Assembly: GCA_020027805.1 (NCBI GenBank)
Contig: JAHKKQ010000112.1
Span: forward strand, 1-7,148
From: Candidatus Dadabacteria bacterium
GTDB lineage: Bacteria > Desulfobacterota_D > UBA1144 > Nemesobacterales > UBA2774
Length of the DNA stretch: 7,148 bases
Direction: 5' to 3'
Made by a program: the position numbers and the translations under genes. Position 1 is the first letter of the stretch. Each line of letters starts with the position of its first letter. Positions 4,960 through 7,148 of the stretch are shown piece after piece. The notes under the pieces were generated by a model. The model had not been told where the DNA came from. It made no database searches and worked only from the letters and a program-made list of their open reading frames with translations.

Positions 4960-5343
4960 ATGTCCGATGAAAAATATAAGCGCGGATTGGAAAAACTCGA
5001 AGAGATTTCACCGGGCGCCGCTAAGAGAACTGCGGAAAGTCTAAATGATATCGCGCCCGACATGGTGCGGTACATGATGGAATTCGTCTTCGGCGAGATA
5101 TCGTCGAGGCCCGGTCTCGACATGAAGTCCCGCGAGATCACGGCCGTCGCCGCCCTTGCCGCCCTGGGGACTGCGCCCAACCAGTTGAAGATTCATATAA
5201 AGGGCGCGATTAACTGCGGCTGCTCGAGGGACGAGGTCGTGGAAGTGCTTATTCAGGTCCTGGTCTACGCTGGTTTTCCCGCTACGCTTAACGGCCTCCG
5301 GTTGGCCAAAGAAGCGTTTCAGGAGATGGACGGAAAATCCTGA
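4960..5343 (+). CDS. Carboxymuconolactone decarboxylase (CMD) family protein, PcaC-like
   Basis: A 127-residue protein, the usual size for PcaC-type single-domain CMD proteins, which are all-helical cytoplasmic oligomers. The core is LDMKSREITAVAALAALG (53-70), then LKIHIKGAINCGCSRDEVVE (76-95) and LVYAGFPATLNGLRLAKEAF (101-120). This matches the PcaC pattern of His, G-A, N-x-G, E-x-x-E and YAG-P. It lacks the CxxC pair of the AhpD peroxidase branch (the cysteines here are C86-G-C88), so a peroxidase role is unlikely by the usual mechanism. True PcaC decarboxylates gamma-carboxymuconolactone in protocatechuate breakdown, but no other pca gene is present, so the substrate is open. ATG 4960 has GGGAG (4948-4952) upstream at a slightly long spacing. 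It is divergent from the ABM gene and convergent with the MFS gene; 49 bp separate the stop codons, and I see no clear terminator there. Confidence 0.88.
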   Translation: MSDEKYKRGLEKLEEISPGAAKRTAESLNDIAPDMVRYMMEFVFGEISSRPGLDMKSREITAVAALAALGTAPNQLKIHIKGAINCGCSRDEVVEVLIQVLVYAGFPATLNGLRLAKEAFQEMDGKS

Positions 5344-5392
5344 CGCTAATTTTTTTCCCGCGGGCAGTTTATATATCGCTCTTCTATTGAAG

Positions 5393-6757
5393 CTATCTCT
5401 TTTCGGAGAGTAGTCTCTCCTCTATCTCCTCGAGGCTCATCCCCTTCGTTTCAGGCACGAGGCGCCATACGAATACGATCCCCAGGAGGCTCACGAGTGC
5501 GTATAACCAGTACGTGAAAGCCGCACCGGCCGCCTCGAACAATGGCAGGAATGAGAACGAGACTATGAGGTTCGCCCCCCAGCTCGACATCGTGGCGATG
5601 CTCACCGCCCGCCCCCTCACGTTGAGCGGAAATATTTCCGTCATTATAATCCAGGGTACGGGCCCCAACGAGAACGCGAAGCACGCGATGTAACACCAGA
5701 CGGCGATCACAGCCGCTCTCCCGGTCCCGAGCCCTCCGCCCGAATCCCCGAGCGCGAACACTCCGCCTATAGCGGTGAGCGAGATAAGCATCCCGGCGAG
5801 GCCCGCGTAGAGAAGGGGTTTTCTTCCGGCCCTGTCTATCAGCCATACTGCGATGAAGGTCGCGAGCACGTTCACTACGCCCACGCTCACCGTCGCGAGA
5901 ATAGCGGTGTCGGGCGATCTCATACCCGCTTCCCTGAACAGGGAAGGCGCATAGTACATGACTGTATTTATCCCGACGAACTGCTGTAAAAGGAAAAGTC
6001 CTATTCCGGTAACGAACGCGCGGCTTACGGGCGGTCTCAGCATATCCGCTAACCCGCCTTTCGATTCCATGGATATCACTTTCCGTATCTCGTTCAATTC
6101 CGCGTCAGCGTGAGATACGCTCCCGCCGCTGATTTTTAGAAGGGTATCCTTCGCCTCCTCATCGCGCCCCATTTTCAAGAGCCACCTGGGGCTATGCGGC
6201 ACTACAAACATTCCGAAGAGCAGCACTAATGCGGGAACCACGCTCGTCCCGAGCATGAGCCTCCAGTCGCCCGAGCCTGTGAGTGATCTGTCGACGAAGT
6301 ATCCGAGCAGTATCCCTATCGTGATCGCGAGCTGGAACAGCGTTACGAGCCTCCCCCTCCCGGCGGCGGGGGATATCTCCGCGATGTATAGCGGAGCCGA
6401 CGCGGAAACCGCCCCGAGCGCGAGTCCCAGAATGAACCTCGAGGCGAGAAGCGCTCCCGCCGAAGGGGATAACGCCGACGCGGCCGCCCCCGCGATGAAG
6501 ATGAGAGCGGCCACCTGCACCATGAGCTTTCTTCCCAGCCTGTCCGCGACGATGCCGTTTATAAGCGCTCCGAGGATCCCCCCGACCAGCACAATAGAAA
6601 TGACGCTCCCCTTTCCCACCGTATCCAGGCGAAAGGCGTCCGCGATAAAGCCGAGCGCCCCGCTGATTGCCCCCGTGTCATAACCGAGCAAGAGGCCGGC
6701 GAGCGCCGCTATGGCTGAAGTGAATAATACGATTCGGCTCTTTTTGCCGGGGTTCAT
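5393..6757 (-). CDS. MFS sugar-porter family transporter (XylE/GalP-like, probable sugar:H+ symporter)
   Basis: Complete 454-residue inner-membrane protein with about 12 hydrophobic segments and a cytoplasmic loop (about 195-240) after the sixth. All sugar-porter signatures are present in order: LLGYDTGAISG (23-33), DRLGRK (72-77), PLYIAEISPAAGRGRL (122-137), SPRWLL (189-194), QQFVGINTVMYYAP (258-271), DRAGRK (308-313), GPVPWIIMTEIFPLNVRGRA (365-384) and PETKGMSLEEIEE (435-447). Asp27 matches the proton-coupling Asp27 of E. coli XylE, so proton symport is likely. QQ (258-259) and N264 sit at sugar-contact positions. The exact sugar, or a cyclitol such as inositol, cannot be told from sequence. 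The ATG at 6755-6757 has no recognisable Shine-Dalgarno sequence. The first residues (NPGKKSR) then run straight into helix 1, which supports the start. It forms a single-gene unit, convergent with the CMD gene. Confidence 0.94.
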   Translation of the reverse strand: MNPGKKSRIVLFTSAIAALAGLLLGYDTGAISGALGFIADAFRLDTVGKGSVISIVLVGGILGALINGIVADRLGRKLMVQVAALIFIAGAAASALSPSAGALLASRFILGLALGAVSASAPLYIAEISPAAGRGRLVTLFQLAITIGILLGYFVDRSLTGSGDWRLMLGTSVVPALVLLFGMFVVPHSPRWLLKMGRDEEAKDTLLKISGGSVSHADAELNEIRKVISMESKGGLADMLRPPVSRAFVTGIGLFLLQQFVGINTVMYYAPSLFREAGMRSPDTAILATVSVGVVNVLATFIAVWLIDRAGRKPLLYAGLAGMLISLTAIGGVFALGDSGGGLGTGRAAVIAVWCYIACFAFSLGPVPWIIMTEIFPLNVRGRAVSIATMSSWGANLIVSFSFLPLFEAAGAAFTYWLYALVSLLGIVFVWRLVPETKGMSLEEIEERLLSEKR

Positions 6758-6811
6758 GGCGATAGGGTAATTTCAGATTGAATTTGGTCGATGCGCTTTG
6801 AAGACGAACAC

Positions 6812-6841
6812 ATTATATTTAGATTTTGATGTGATTGCCAG
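6812..6841 (-). promoter_or_regulatory. Sigma70-like promoter for the MFS gene
   Basis: On the minus strand: CTGGCA (6836-6841, four of six consensus positions), an 18-base spacer and a perfect TATAAT (6812-6817). Transcription would begin near 6805, leaving a leader of about 48 bases. It lies in the AT-rich region 6758-6989 shared with the divergent lipoprotein gene. Confidence 0.45.
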
Positions 6842-6934
6842 AGTGCATGATATAATAAAACTCTAGTTATGGATGTCGGTTCAAGTCAATATCGGGCTGA
6901 TACAAGTTATTATCTGTAATCGTTAACACGGTTT

Positions 6935-6943
6935 TGTTATAAT
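6935..6943 (+). promoter_or_regulatory. Extended -10 promoter for the lipoprotein gene
   Basis: TGTTATAAT, a perfect -10 hexamer with extended TG, identical to the element before the left LLM gene. No good -35 is found at normal spacing. Transcription would start near 6950, 40 bases before the ATG. A second extended -10 (TGATATAAT, 6848-6856) could give a longer transcript. Confidence 0.45.
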
Positions 6944-6989
6944 CGTATATAGCCTTTCCATTTAAAAATTTCTGTACGAGGAGATACGC

Positions 6990-7148
6990 ATGAGAACGAG
7001 CTTCCTGTTGTTTTCCCTTCTTTTCACTCTGCTGTCATTTTACGGATGCGCCAAGCCGCAGGGTAACACACCGGTGTCCCAGAGGGCTTACATACTCCAG
7101 ATGAGGGACAATACGCTTGCGGAGCTTTACAGCAAGAAGCCGTATACG
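6990..7148 (+). CDS. Lipoprotein, N-terminal part; probable SYLF/YSC84-domain protein
   Basis: First 53 codons of a gene cut by the right edge. MRTSFLLFSLLFTLLSFYGC is a lipoprotein signal with lipidated Cys20. The box FYGC has Phe at -3 where Leu is usual, so processing is slightly atypical. The mature start is AKPQGNTPVSQRAYILQMRD, then NTLAELYSKKPYT. The pattern 'R-x-x-T-L-x-x-L-Y-x-x-x-P' just after the signal is how many bacterial SYLF (YSC84-like) lipid-binding lipoproteins begin, before their GYAVF core. The core itself is outside the window, so the family call is tentative. The start is secure: GAGGAG (6978-6983) lies six bases before ATG 6990. It is divergent from the MFS gene across 232 bp and has no visible functional link to it. 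Confidence 0.65.
   Translation, partial: MRTSFLLFSLLFTLLSFYGCAKPQGNTPVSQRAYILQMRDNTLAELYSKKPYT

Noticed and set aside
4960..5343. AhpD-like peroxidase as the function of the CMD protein
   Set aside because: The CxxC...H catalytic motif is missing; the two nearby cysteines are in C-G-C spacing and the pattern fits PcaC instead.
5332..5392. Possible terminator between the CMD and MFS genes (T-run and CCCGCGGG palindrome)
   Set aside because: The palindrome has no loop and the T-run lies on the wrong side for a plus-strand intrinsic terminator; other stems are only about four pairs.

Overview
The window reads as a stretch of a Gram-negative bacterial chromosome, probably from an uncultivated lineage. 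Two predicted lipoproteins with lipoboxes and a SYLF-like lipoprotein start suggest an outer-membrane-bearing cell. Arginine AGG/AGA and isoleucine ATA codons are used freely beside GC-rich codons, which would suit a Desulfobacterota- or Dadabacteria-like genome. That placement is a guess from style. There are no tRNA, rRNA, CRISPR or phage genes.

Layout, left to right. (1) 1-261, minus: 5' part of a luciferase-like flavin monooxygenase, running off the left edge. (2) 262-437: divergent promoter region. (3) 438-1490, plus: a second, different luciferase-like (LLM / F420-type) oxidoreductase. (4) 1543-2825: a complete IS481-family insertion sequence with an intact DDE transposase, long imperfect inverted repeats and a 6-bp target duplication (AAGGGG). 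It lies inside a palindromic dispersed repeat between two convergent genes. (5) 2896-4503, minus: an OppA/DppA-like peptide-binding lipoprotein. (6) 4550-4852, minus: a small YgiN-type antibiotic-biosynthesis-monooxygenase (ABM) protein, 46 bp upstream of the binding protein and probably co-transcribed with it. (7) 4853-4959: a compact divergent control region with two overlapping sigma70-like promoters. (8) 4960-5343, plus: a PcaC-like carboxymuconolactone decarboxylase (CMD) family protein. (9) 5393-6757, minus: a sugar-porter MFS transporter, convergent with the CMD gene. (10) 6758-6989: AT-rich divergent promoter region. (11) 6990-end, plus: start of a lipoprotein whose N-terminus resembles SYLF/YSC84-domain proteins, cut by the right edge.

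How the genes might work together: two LLM oxidoreductases, an ABM-fold enzyme, a CMD-fold enzyme, a solute-binding protein and an MFS porter suggest a small accessory set for uptake and oxidation of organic compounds. No substrate can be read from the sequence and no complete pathway is present. I do not see a clearly new biological system. The most informative signals are the well-resolved IS insertion (terminal 11-bp duplication, reconstructable target), the dispersed repeat that was its target and that also seems to supply a ribosome binding site elsewhere in the window, and the overlapping divergent promoters of the ABM/CMD pair.
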